A DNA stretch of 64,000 bases from G942493375 sp942493375 (GTDB lineage Bacteria; Armatimonadota; UBA5829): positions 5,890,001 to 5,954,000 of the forward strand of contig OW818698.1 of the NCBI GenBank assembly GCA_942493375.1, written 5' to 3'. Below, piece by piece: positions 1 through 8,370 of the stretch (within the stretch, counting starts at the first letter, position 1; every line of letters begins with the position of its first letter). The position numbers and the translations under genes are program-made. A model generated the notes under the pieces. It saw only the letters and a program-made list of their open reading frames with translations, was not told the DNA's origin and did not search any database.

Positions 1-1
1 G

Positions 2-886
2 ACGGCTATTGCCGGCACAGTAATACCGGTCTCAAGCTGGGTAGAATCTGATGGGACATTTGTCAATAACGAAGGCCGCGCACAGCGTTTTTATCAGGTA
101 TATGTTCCTGTTGGTGGGCTCCTTCAACCCTGGGATGTGATGCAGCGAATCGGCGGCAAGGTTGGATGGGCTAACTACAACGATGTGCTCAAAGAGATGG
201 CAGTAGATATTCCGGCATTTGCAGGAGTGTTGGAAGTTGGCGCTGGTGCGGACTGGAGATCAGCTACCGGGCAGAAAGTACCCCGCATGAGCCACCGGTT
301 CAGCGGCCGCACATCTAAAGATGCCAACCTGACTATGAATGAACCGCAGCCTCCGGACGATCCGGGAACTCCATATGCGTTCTCTATGGAAGGTGATAAG
401 AACTGCGTTCCAGGGGCGATGACTCCGCGATACTGGTGGCCTGGATGGAATTCTGTCAACTCTATTGCGAAGTTCCAGACTGAAACCGATGGCCCATTGA
501 TTGGTGGTAACCCGGGAGCGAGAATCACCGGGTCTACTGGCAGCGCAGTGGTTGTCCAGGAAAAAACGCAGGTTCCGCTGGACAAGGGGGAAGTTTGGCT
601 GATCCCTCGTCCTTATATATTTGGTTCTGAGGAACTTTCGAGATTATCTCCCGGGATTGCAGAATTAGCACCCAAGGCAGAGATAGGTATTCACCCGGAA
701 ACGGCGCAGAAGCTGGGGTTGAGTGATGGTGACTTGTTTGCCGTTCAAGCAGATGGTGTGTCCGTCCAACTGAATGTGCGATTCGATGAAGGACTTGCTG
801 GGAATGTGATAACAATCCCGGCGGGATATAGTGAGACTGCCGGAGTAACCCGTTCGATGCGGGCGACGATTGTGAGGTCGGAATGA
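2..886 (+). CDS. nuoG: NADH-quinone oxidoreductase subunit G, C-terminal part (5' truncated by window edge)
   Basis: The frame is open from base 2 with no stop before 884, so this is the 3' end of a longer gene whose start lies outside the window. About 294 residues are visible. Early residues give the SWVESDGTFVNNEGR type motif of the molybdopterin-oxidoreductase-like domain of NuoG. The last ~110 residues (IHPETAQKLGLSDGD and onward) look like the C-terminal dinucleotide-binding fold. NuoG carries Fe-S clusters and passes electrons within the peripheral arm of respiratory complex I. The stop overlaps the nuoH start in an ATGA, indicating translational coupling. NuoG identity rests on this motif and the perfect nuoH-N context; internal ATGs such as 137 are not the true start. 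Confidence 0.9.
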   Translation, partial: TAIAGTVIPVSSWVESDGTFVNNEGRAQRFYQVYVPVGGLLQPWDVMQRIGGKVGWANYNDVLKEMAVDIPAFAGVLEVGAGADWRSATGQKVPRMSHRFSGRTSKDANLTMNEPQPPDDPGTPYAFSMEGDKNCVPGAMTPRYWWPGWNSVNSIAKFQTETDGPLIGGNPGARITGSTGSAVVVQEKTQVPLDKGEVWLIPRPYIFGSEELSRLSPGIAELAPKAEIGIHPETAQKLGLSDGDLFAVQADGVSVQLNVRFDEGLAGNVITIPAGYSETAGVTRSMRATIVRSE

Positions 887-1836
887 CTGCTGGATTGTGG
901 ACGGCTGTAACTGGGCTTGGGGTCTTGCTTGTTCTACTTGGTATAACAACCGGTATGATCTGGCTGGAACGCCGCGTGCTGGCGCTTTTCCAGGACAGAC
1001 TTGGACCGAACAGAGTAGGGCCGGCTGGTCTGTTTCAACCGATTGCAGACGTATTGAAGCTTCTCACGAAAGAGGACTGGACTCCGCCTTTCGCAGACAA
1101 GTTCATGTTTATTCTGGCGCCAGCGATCGTTGTTGTCTCTGTTTTATTGGCTTTTGCGGTTGTTCCGTTTGCTAAGAATATAATAATCTCTGATGCCAAT
1201 GTCGGACTGCTGTTTTTCCTTGGAATGACCTCACTGGGTGTGTATGGAATCGTTCTGGCGGGGTGGTCGTCTAACAGCAAGTATTCACTGATTGGTGGAA
1301 TGCGTGCTGCTGCTCAGATGATCAGCTATGAGATACCTATGCTGCTTTCGATGCTGGGTGTGATTATGCTGTCCAATTCGCTGAGAATGACGGACATAGT
1401 TAATGCTCAATCGAACTGCTGGTATATAGTGCTGCAGCCTCTGGGATTTATTCTGTTTATGATTGCGGGTGTAGCGGAATCCCGCAGAACACCTTTTGAT
1501 ATGCCTGAAGCGGACAGTGAACTGGTTGCTGGATATCACACTGAGTATTCAAGCATGAAGTTTGCATTGTTCTTTATGGGTGAATACCTGGATGTGATTT
1601 TGATTAGTTCGGTTGCAACTGTGCTGTTCCTGGGAGGTTGGCATGGGCCAATTCTACCTGGTGTAGTATGGTTTGGGATAAAGATGGCTGCAGTGATTTT
1701 CCTGTTCATATGGCTGCGTGCTACACTGCCCCGTTTGCGGTTCGATCAACTTATGACACTTGGCTGGACACGGCTGCTGCCGCTCTCGCTGCTTAATATT
1801 GTTGTCACCGGCGCGGTTGCGCTGGGAGTGAGGTAG
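883..1836 (+). CDS. nuoH: NADH-quinone oxidoreductase subunit H
   Basis: 317 residues, about eight hydrophobic segments, matching the usual NuoH length. Characteristic motifs include LERRVLALFQDRLGPNRVGP near residues 28-47 and the acidic loop AESRRTPFDMPEADSELVAG near 197-216, which in complex I faces the quinone chamber. NuoH is the membrane subunit that joins the peripheral arm and helps form the quinone-binding site. The ATG overlaps the nuoG stop by four bases and nuoI follows after 4 bases, so it sits inside a single nuo transcript. No residues appear to be missing. Confidence 0.96.
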   Translation: MTAGLWTAVTGLGVLLVLLGITTGMIWLERRVLALFQDRLGPNRVGPAGLFQPIADVLKLLTKEDWTPPFADKFMFILAPAIVVVSVLLAFAVVPFAKNIIISDANVGLLFFLGMTSLGVYGIVLAGWSSNSKYSLIGGMRAAAQMISYEIPMLLSMLGVIMLSNSLRMTDIVNAQSNCWYIVLQPLGFILFMIAGVAESRRTPFDMPEADSELVAGYHTEYSSMKFALFFMGEYLDVILISSVATVLFLGGWHGPILPGVVWFGIKMAAVIFLFIWLRATLPRLRFDQLMTLGWTRLLPLSLLNIVVTGAVALGVR

Positions 1837-1840
1837 AGAA

Positions 1841-2356
1841 GTGCTGTCTGCGATAAAGGCTATGTGGGCGTTGTTAACGCACCTGGTCAGACCACGGGTA
1901 ACAATTTCATACCCTGAGAAAAGGGCATATATACCGCCGCGCTGGCGGGGCAGGATAATATTGTCCCGTGATCCGGACAACGAGGAACGCTGCGTGGCCT
2001 GTAATCTGTGTGCTGTGGCTTGCCCTGTCGATTGCATAGCGCTGCAGGCGACTGAGGATGAGAGTGGGCGGAGATATCCTGAATGGTTCCGGATCAACTT
2101 CAGCCGGTGCATATTCTGCGGGTTCTGCGAAGAGGCATGCCCAACGAATGCGATTCAATTGACTAACGATTTTGAGATGTGTGAATACAAACGCACTGAT
2201 CTGGTCTATGAAAAAGAAGACCTGCTGATAAGCGGGCAGGGGAAATATCCCGGTTATAACTTCTATAAACAAGCCGGTCTGGCTATTAATGGAAAAGGGA
2301 AGGGTGAAGGCGAAAACGAGCTTCCTCCTGTGGATGTGAGGGACTTACTGCCATGA
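1841..2356 (+). CDS. nuoI: NADH-quinone oxidoreductase subunit I (2x[4Fe-4S])
   Basis: 171 residues starting at a GTG that follows a purine-rich GAGGTAGAG stretch covering the nuoH stop. Two ferredoxin-type motifs are complete: Cys51, 54, 57, 61 and Cys90, 93, 96, 100, each followed by Pro. NuoI carries clusters N6a and N6b, which relay electrons toward the quinone site. Its stop overlaps the nuoJ ATG by four bases. The C-terminal tail (about residues 145-171) is charged and glycine-rich and likely variable between species. Confidence 0.95.
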   Translation: MLSAIKAMWALLTHLVRPRVTISYPEKRAYIPPRWRGRIILSRDPDNEERCVACNLCAVACPVDCIALQATEDESGRRYPEWFRINFSRCIFCGFCEEACPTNAIQLTNDFEMCEYKRTDLVYEKEDLLISGQGKYPGYNFYKQAGLAINGKGKGEGENELPPVDVRDLLP

Positions 2357-2859
2357 ACATACTTTTCTATACATCAGCGGTTATTGCGGTTATTTCGGCT
2401 TTGCTTGTCATTACGAACACCAACGTAATGCGAGCAGTTATGAGCTTGTTGGTGCTTATACTGGCGGTGTCTTCGATATTCTATACCCTGGGAGCGCCGT
2501 TTGTGGCTGTGCTGCAGATTATTGTATATGCAGGCGCAATATTAGTGCTGTTTGTGTTTGTGGTTATGATACTTAACCAGGGGAAAGAAGCGCAGGTCCT
2601 GGAACGTAAATGGATAGTTGGCGGGCTTGGAATACTACCATTATTGCTTACAGCTATATTGCTGGTTGAGTTTGCTTTGACACTGGCTAGTCCTGAGGCT
2701 GCTGTGGGCAGTACGGTTCTCCCAAAAGTCGTGGGAATAAGTCTGTTTACGGACTATATGGTTGGTGTTGAGCTGGCTTCAGTCCTGCTTCTGGCGGCGC
2801 TGGTTGCTGCATTTCATTTTGGGCATATGCCAAAATCTTCGGAGAAAGATGATGAGTAG
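2353..2859 (+). CDS. nuoJ: NADH-quinone oxidoreductase subunit J
   Basis: 168 residues with five predicted membrane helices. The segment AVLQIIVYAGAILVLFVFVV around residues 53-72 is the conserved NuoJ helix 3 with its pi-bulge region. It is a membrane subunit of complex I next to the quinone module. The start overlaps the nuoI stop (ATGA), and the nuoK start lies inside the last codons of nuoJ. Family length is 165-200 residues, so this copy is full length. Confidence 0.95.
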   Translation: MNILFYTSAVIAVISALLVITNTNVMRAVMSLLVLILAVSSIFYTLGAPFVAVLQIIVYAGAILVLFVFVVMILNQGKEAQVLERKWIVGGLGILPLLLTAILLVEFALTLASPEAAVGSTVLPKVVGISLFTDYMVGVELASVLLLAALVAAFHFGHMPKSSEKDDE

Positions 2860-3160
2860 TATACCTCTTAATCATGCAATGATACTGGCGGGAGCGCTGT
2901 TTATTATCGGTTTAGCCGGAGTAATGATCCGACGCAACTTAGTTTTTGTTTTGATGTCACTTGAGATAATGCTGACGGCTGCCAGTGTTGCATTTATTGC
3001 AGCGGCTTCGAAATGGGGGCAGGCGGACGGTCAGGTTATGGTGATATTTATCCTGGTCACTGCTGCGGCAGAGGTTGCTGTTGGGTTAGCCCTGCTGCTG
3101 CGTATCTACCGCGAATGGAAGAGTGTCGATATGGACGAAGTAAGTCAGATGAAAGGCTAA
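2852..3160 (+). CDS. nuoK: NADH-quinone oxidoreductase subunit K
   Basis: 102 residues from ATG 2852, the normal NuoK length. A GGAGAAAG ribosome site at 2841-2848 lies inside nuoJ and decides this start; the ATG at 2849 immediately before it is an alternative, while the long upstream extension in this frame is not homologous to NuoK. Three membrane helices carry the buried acidic residues of the family: Glu in the LMSLEIMLTAA segment and a second Glu in TAAAEVAVGL. These take part in proton translocation. The gene overlaps nuoJ by 8 bases. Confidence 0.93.
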   Translation: MSSIPLNHAMILAGALFIIGLAGVMIRRNLVFVLMSLEIMLTAASVAFIAAASKWGQADGQVMVIFILVTAAAEVAVGLALLLRIYREWKSVDMDEVSQMKG

Positions 3161-3163
3161 AGC

Positions 3164-5056
3164 ATGCAAAGTTTACTGTGGCTGGTTGTGTTGATGCCGT
3201 TCATTGGCTCGTTGATTCTGGCGGTTTTTGGGGCGTTTATGCCGAAGAAGACCGCAGGCGTGATCGCGTGTGCGTCTATCGGGCTGTCTTCGATTATGGC
3301 TATGATAATCCTTGGCAGTTTAGGCCATGAGCATCCGGTGGTTTCGGCTGTCGCTTATCCCTGGATTATTTTAAGTGATTTTACTGTGCAGATGGGCCTG
3401 CGAGTGGATGCACTTTCCGCAGACATGATGATCGTGGTTTCTTTTGTAGCATTTCTGATTCATCTATACGCGGCTCAATCGATGCTTGAAGAAGACGGAT
3501 ACAGCCGATTCCTGGCTTATATGAACCTGTTTGTAGGTTCAATGCTGGTATTGGTTTTGGCGGATAACCTGCTGCTGCTCTATCTGGGCTGGGAAGGAGT
3601 TGGACTCTGTTCTTACCTGCTTATAGGTTTTTGGTATAAGGAGAAGAAGAACGGTAGTGCGGCTCAGAAGGCGTTTATAGTAACCAGAGTAGGGGATACT
3701 GCGCTTGCAGTGGGGATGTTTATTATATACATCCATCTGCATACGTTTAATATTCAGGAAATTCTAGCAGCAGCCCCTCAGGTCTGGGCGGTTGGCGGTG
3801 TGACTGTAACGACTGTAGCCATTATGATCATTGGCGGGGCCATTGGTAAATCCGGACAGCTTCCACTACATGTCTGGCTGCCTGATGCTATGGCTGGCCC
3901 TACGCCGGTCAGTGCGCTGATTCATGCGGCTACAATGGTAACTGCAGGCGTATATTTGATAGCCCGTCTTAATCCGCTGTTCCAGATGGCTCCGGCTGCA
4001 CAGCTGCTGGTGGCGATTATTGGGGCTGCAACACTACTTTATGCCGGTTTCTGCGCACTGGTGCAGACCGACATAAAACGGGTGCTGGCGTACTCTACAA
4101 TAAGCCAGATTGGTTATATGTTCCTGGCTTTAGGAGTCGGAGCGTGGACATCGGCAATTTTCCATCTGATCACACATGCGTTCTTCAAAGCATTGTTATT
4201 CCTATCTGCAGGTATAGTGATTGATGCGATGCACCATGAACACAATATATTCAAGATGGGTGGGTTGAGAACCAAGCTGCCGGTAGCTTTCTGGACGTTC
4301 TTGATTGGTGTCTCTTCATTATCGGCTCTGCCTCTAGTAACAGCCGGTTTCTATAGCAAGGATGCAATTATTTATGCATCCTGGGCATCGACAAGCGGGA
4401 GTACATGGCTCTGGGTGGCGGCGGTTGTTGGAGCTCTGATTACTGCTGCATATTCTTTCAGGGTGTTCTTCGTTGCATTCCTTGGAAAACAGGAACACAA
4501 GATAGATAAGCAGCCTGGCGGGCTGATGAAGCTGGTCGTGATCGTCCTTGCATTCTTTGCCCTGACTGCGGGATTCATAGGAATGCCTAAAGTGCTTGGG
4601 GGATTCGATCCGTTCGAGAAATTCATGGAAAGTGTCTTCCAGCCGGTTCACCTCCTGCCTTCGCGATCCGGTAATTCGACACAGTTGATATTGATGCTTG
4701 ACTCTATTATCGCTACTCTATTGGGTCTCTATTTTGCCCATGTATACTATAAAAAACGTGCATTTACAGATGCTGTAGCCCGAAGCAAGGCTATGAGTAG
4801 AGTTCATGCATTCCTGCTGTCGGGGATGGGGTTTGACAGACTGTATGATAAACTCCTGGTCAGACCATTCAAGGCCCTGGCATATGGGAATAAAGATGAC
4901 GTACTGGATGGACTTCCTACGGGACTGTCTGGAATAGCTGCCTTTGGGAACCGAATAATGTCCGCGTTGCAAACCGGTCGTCTGCGTAACTACGCTACAG
5001 GGATAGTCCTGGGAGTGGTTGTTTTGACGACTATTTTACTATTGAAGTTTATATAA
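3164..5056 (+). CDS. nuoL: NADH-quinone oxidoreductase subunit L (antiporter-like)
   Basis: 630 residues, full length for NuoL. The antiporter-like core contains LYLGWEGVGLCSYLLIGFWY with the conserved Glu, GKSGQLPLHVWLPDAMAGPT with the key Lys, and the HAATMVTAGVYL helix. The C-terminal part (beyond ~residue 470) would form the lateral helix and last transmembrane helix of the distal pump subunit. Located 3 bases after nuoK, without its own strong promoter. A spacer of 40 bases follows before nuoM, the largest gap inside the operon. Confidence 0.96.
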   Translation: MQSLLWLVVLMPFIGSLILAVFGAFMPKKTAGVIACASIGLSSIMAMIILGSLGHEHPVVSAVAYPWIILSDFTVQMGLRVDALSADMMIVVSFVAFLIHLYAAQSMLEEDGYSRFLAYMNLFVGSMLVLVLADNLLLLYLGWEGVGLCSYLLIGFWYKEKKNGSAAQKAFIVTRVGDTALAVGMFIIYIHLHTFNIQEILAAAPQVWAVGGVTVTTVAIMIIGGAIGKSGQLPLHVWLPDAMAGPTPVSALIHAATMVTAGVYLIARLNPLFQMAPAAQLLVAIIGAATLLYAGFCALVQTDIKRVLAYSTISQIGYMFLALGVGAWTSAIFHLITHAFFKALLFLSAGIVIDAMHHEHNIFKMGGLRTKLPVAFWTFLIGVSSLSALPLVTAGFYSKDAIIYASWASTSGSTWLWVAAVVGALITAAYSFRVFFVAFLGKQEHKIDKQPGGLMKLVVIVLAFFALTAGFIGMPKVLGGFDPFEKFMESVFQPVHLLPSRSGNSTQLILMLDSIIATLLGLYFAHVYYKKRAFTDAVARSKAMSRVHAFLLSGMGFDRLYDKLLVRPFKALAYGNKDDVLDGLPTGLSGIAAFGNRIMSALQTGRLRNYATGIVLGVVVLTTILLLKFI

Positions 5057-5096
5057 CGGCGAGTAATTCGCCCGCATAGGAAAGCCAGCAACTGTT

Positions 5097-6599
5097 ATGT
5101 TACTGACATGGATAATATTAATACCGATTTTGGGTGGTCTGCTTGCCTGGATGGTCAGCGGGTATAGTAAACCTGCGGCACGCTGGATCAGCTTATTGGC
5201 TTGCGTGGCGGATTTTCTGCTCAGCATATATATCTGGGCAGGCAGTCCGGTAGACGTTGGTAAGTCTGGTTTGATCCTGGAGCAGAACAACCAATGGATC
5301 CCTCAGTTTGGTATCAGTTACCATTTGGCGATGGATGGTTTTAGTCTGCTGCTGGTGGTGTTGACTGGACTGCTGGGGGCGATTGCGGTTGCGATTTCCT
5401 GGAATGAGATAACCGAAAAGGTTGGGTCGTTCCACTTTGCGCTTCTGGCTCTGCTGTCTGGTGTTATGGGAGTATTCCTTGCATATGACCTGGTGTTGTT
5501 CTATTTCTTCTGGGAATTGATGTTGATCCCGATGTATTTCCTGATCGGCCTCTGGGGGCATGAGAACCGGGTCTATGCAGCGGTCAAGTTCTTCATATTT
5601 ACTTTCCTGAGCGGTGTATTCATGCTGCTGGCAATAATCGGGCTCTATATAGCGCACGGTCGTGCAACTGGAGTCTACACATTTGATTACCTTACGATTT
5701 TGGCTTCGGTTGCGAGTAATCCATACTCGATCTGGTTGATGCTTGGTTTCTTTGTAGCGTTTGCGGTTAAGTTGCCTGCGGTTCCTATTCACTCCTGGCT
5801 ACCTGATGCACATACTGAGGCACCTACTGCAGGTAGTCTGATTCTTGCGGGACTGCTGCTGAAGACTGGAGCATATGGCATAATGCGCTTCGCCATTCCA
5901 TTGTTCCCATCTGCATCGAGTGATATCAGAACGGCGGCTATGGTTATAGGAACAGTTGGCGTTTTGTATGGCGCTGTGTGTGCGTATTCACAGAAAGATT
6001 TCAAGAGAATGGTTGCCTATACCAGTGTCAGCCACATGGGATTTATCCTGATTGGTGCATATGCCGGGACGGAGATGGCGCTGCAGGGTGTGGTTATCCA
6101 GATCCTCAGCCACGGGATTTCTACGGGAGCACTGTTCATACTGGCGGGGATCATTCAGGAACGGACGCATACCAGGGACTTCGACAAACTCGGTGGACTT
6201 TGGGCTACTACTCCGAAACTTGGAGGCTTCCTGCTGCTCTTTGCACTGGCTTCGCTTGGACTTCCGGCGATGGGGAACTTTGTAGGAGAGTTCATGATCC
6301 TGCTGGGAACCTACCAGGTTAACCCGATAATTACGATAATTGCATCTACCGGATTTGTGTTCTCTGCGGTCTATGCTCTTAAGCTGGTCCAGATGTCGAT
6401 ATTTGGGAAGAATGAAAACAGCTGGGATGTCAATGACCTTAACACCAGGGAGATCGTTACGCTTGCTATACTTTCGATTGTCATTCTATGGCTGGGGTTG
6501 TTCCCTCAACCGATATTCAATACTGCAAAGCAGTCTCTAATAGCAATACAACAGTCGGTGACCTCTTCTGGTGACCAGGAATCGGGGATCACACGATGA
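5097..6599 (+). CDS. nuoM: NADH-quinone oxidoreductase subunit M (antiporter-like)
   Basis: 500 residues with about 14 hydrophobic helices. Family hallmarks are FYFFWELMLIPMYFLIGLWG with the essential Glu, FAVKLPAVPIHSWLPDAHTE with the Lys, APTAGSLILAGLLLKTGAYG and the GEFMILLG segment. NuoM is one of the three Mrp-antiporter-like proton pumps of complex I. Start ATG at 5097 is preceded by a weak AGGAAAG site. The gene ends overlapping nuoN by four bases (ATGA). Confidence 0.96.
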   Translation: MLLTWIILIPILGGLLAWMVSGYSKPAARWISLLACVADFLLSIYIWAGSPVDVGKSGLILEQNNQWIPQFGISYHLAMDGFSLLLVVLTGLLGAIAVAISWNEITEKVGSFHFALLALLSGVMGVFLAYDLVLFYFFWELMLIPMYFLIGLWGHENRVYAAVKFFIFTFLSGVFMLLAIIGLYIAHGRATGVYTFDYLTILASVASNPYSIWLMLGFFVAFAVKLPAVPIHSWLPDAHTEAPTAGSLILAGLLLKTGAYGIMRFAIPLFPSASSDIRTAAMVIGTVGVLYGAVCAYSQKDFKRMVAYTSVSHMGFILIGAYAGTEMALQGVVIQILSHGISTGALFILAGIIQERTHTRDFDKLGGLWATTPKLGGFLLLFALASLGLPAMGNFVGEFMILLGTYQVNPIITIIASTGFVFSAVYALKLVQMSIFGKNENSWDVNDLNTREIVTLAILSIVILWLGLFPQPIFNTAKQSLIAIQQSVTSSGDQESGITR

Positions 6600-8035
6600 A
6601 CGGAACTGACTATATGGCTATACTACCGCTCCTGGTTATCGGATATGCTGGTCCTGTCTTGATGACGCTTATTGCGTTCTGGCAGAGTCAGAAGCTTGCA
6701 TATGTTTTTACGCTTGTCAGTATTGCAGCAGCGTTTGGAGCACTATTCATCGCTGTTCCACATGCCCCCTGCAGCGTGACTCCGCTGCTTCAGGTGGATT
6801 TATATTCGATATTCTTCTCAGGGCTGATACTGATAGCAGCGTTTCTGGTTACACTGCTGTGCCCACAGTATGTTGAGACCCATGTAAAGCGCGGAGCAGC
6901 CTTGTATGTGCTGCTGCTGTTTGCAGTGTTGGGTATGATGACGCTGGCAGCAAGTATTCACTTTGTATCGTTCTTCCTTGGGCTTGAAATACTGAGTGTA
7001 TCTCTGTATGGATTGATTGGATACACACTGCGCAGTAACCCATCACTTGAAGCTGCGATAAAGTATCTTGTCCTGGCTGCTACAGCTAGTGCTTTGCTGC
7101 TGTTTGGAATTGCTCTGGTGTATTTCGAACTTGGAAGCCTGGATTTCAGAGTGCTGGCTCCGATTCTGGCTGCAGGGCAGTTGTCATTGGCTACCTTATT
7201 TGGGTTGATGCTGATAGTTGCAGCGTTCGGGTTTAAACTGGCATTTGCACCGTTTCATATGTGGTCTCCTGATGTCTACCAGGGTTCACCTGCACCTATT
7301 ACAGCAATGATTGCAACAGCTTCGAAGGTGTCTGTATTTGCCCTGCTGCTGCGGTTTGTGTTTATGGCACAGTTGCACATGAACTCTGACATATTCCTGG
7401 CATTGACAGTGCTTGCGATACTATCTATGACTGCAGGCAACCTGCTGGCATTGATGCAGACCAATGTGAAGCGGATCCTGGCTTATTCGTCTATTGCCCA
7501 TATGGGATATCTGATTATCCCGCTGCTGGCTGGCGGAACCCAGGGGGCATCGTCTATTACGTTCTATCTGGTATCGTATGTGGCGACTGTAGTTGCTGCT
7601 TTTGGTGTAGTAGTAGTATTGTCCAGTTCTCTTAAGTCCGGGGATGTTGAGAACCTGAATGATTATAAGGGGCTGGCAAAACGAAACCCCGTGCTGGCTG
7701 CGATTATGACGCTGGCGCTGCTCTCGCTGACCGGGATACCACTTACATCCGGGTTCTTTGCTAAGCTTTACATATTCAGCGCTGCTGTGAACTCCGGGTT
7801 GTGGCTGCTATTGATTGTGGGAGCTATAAACACCGGTATGTCTGCATTCTATTATTTGAAGGTTGTGTATGCTATGTTTGGCAGTGAACCGGATAAGGAA
7901 CAAGTTGTTCCTGTTGCCGGCAGCAGCAGCCAGATAGCGCTGGTGATATCTTCGGCAATAATCCTCTACTTCGGGATCTATCCTGTGCCTCTGATTTACC
8001 TGGCAGAAGTCGTGACGAGACTGTTCAGCCGCTGA
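6596..8035 (+). CDS. nuoN: NADH-quinone oxidoreductase subunit N (antiporter-like)
   Basis: 479 residues, last gene of the complex I operon. Motifs include FFLGLEILSVSLYGLIGY with the conserved Glu, GFKLAFAPFHMWSPDVYQGSP with the Lys, and the NVKRILAYSSIAHMGY helix. NuoN is the antiporter-like subunit closest to NuoK. No T-rich hairpin follows; a tRNA gene on the opposite strand begins 30 bases downstream, so read-through would be antisense to that tRNA. Confidence 0.96.
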   Translation: MNGTDYMAILPLLVIGYAGPVLMTLIAFWQSQKLAYVFTLVSIAAAFGALFIAVPHAPCSVTPLLQVDLYSIFFSGLILIAAFLVTLLCPQYVETHVKRGAALYVLLLFAVLGMMTLAASIHFVSFFLGLEILSVSLYGLIGYTLRSNPSLEAAIKYLVLAATASALLLFGIALVYFELGSLDFRVLAPILAAGQLSLATLFGLMLIVAAFGFKLAFAPFHMWSPDVYQGSPAPITAMIATASKVSVFALLLRFVFMAQLHMNSDIFLALTVLAILSMTAGNLLALMQTNVKRILAYSSIAHMGYLIIPLLAGGTQGASSITFYLVSYVATVVAAFGVVVVLSSSLKSGDVENLNDYKGLAKRNPVLAAIMTLALLSLTGIPLTSGFFAKLYIFSAAVNSGLWLLLIVGAINTGMSAFYYLKVVYAMFGSEPDKEQVVPVAGSSSQIALVISSAIILYFGIYPVPLIYLAEVVTRLFSR

Positions 8036-8064
8036 AGTTGCTGGGTTGGGCGTTGAGGTTGTTC

Positions 8065-8140
8065 TGGTGCATCCGAGACGATTTGAACGTCCGACTTCTT
8101 GCTTCGGAGGCAAGCACTCTATCCACTGAGCTACGGATGC
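8065..8140 (-). tRNA. tRNA-Arg (anticodon CCG)
   Basis: Read on the minus strand, a complete cloverleaf is visible. Acceptor stem GCATCCG pairs with CGGATGC, the D arm is TAGCTCAGTGGATAGAG, the anticodon stem CTTGC/GCAAG encloses a CTCCGAA loop (anticodon CCG at 8105-8107 on the + strand), and the T loop is GTTCAAATC. The discriminator is A at 8068, and CCA is genomically encoded at 8067-8065. It is convergent with nuoN. Confidence 0.96.
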
Positions 8141-8212
8141 ACTACCTCTATCAGAATATCCCATGGCAAGGCCGATGTCAAGTTCGGGCCACGGAATAAT
8201 GAGAAGGATAGC

Positions 8213-8285
8213 AACCACGGAATACACGGAATACACGGAAAAAATTGGGATAGGGAACCGCTAAATACGCTAAGCACGCGAAATA
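8213..8285. repeat. two intergenic repeat elements (CCACGGAATACACGGAA type and CGCGAAA type)
   Basis: 8213-8240 is AACCACGG followed by two AATACACGG-like units. Related copies occur at 33197-33220, 33222-33255 and 36000-36033. Immediately downstream, 8257-8285 reads ACCGCTAAATACGC then TAAGCACGCGAAA, related to 50553-50582 and to 62178-62250. Neither encodes a protein, and both lie in the spacer between the tRNA and the hydrogenase gene. Confidence 0.75.
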
Positions 8286-8315
8286 TTGGATTATTGTCAT
8301 TGGAGTATTCAGAAT

Positions 8316-8346
8316 ATAATCCGGGAGTTGGGTGCTCCCGGATTAT
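8316..8346 (-). terminator. hairpin downstream of the hydrogenase-like gene
   Basis: Perfect 12-bp stem: ATAATCCGGGAG at 8316-8327 and CTCCCGGATTAT at 8335-8346, with a 7-base loop. It lies 25 bases beyond the stop of the minus-strand gene at 8371. The T tract is poor on the minus side and better on the + side (TTGTTGTTTTT), so it may be bidirectional. Confidence 0.6.
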
Positions 8347-8370
8347 TGTTGTTTTTAACTGGATTGTCGG

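Noticed and set aside
2762..2851. Longer NuoK start
   Set aside because: NuoK homologues are about 100 residues, and the added residues overlap nuoJ in another frame.
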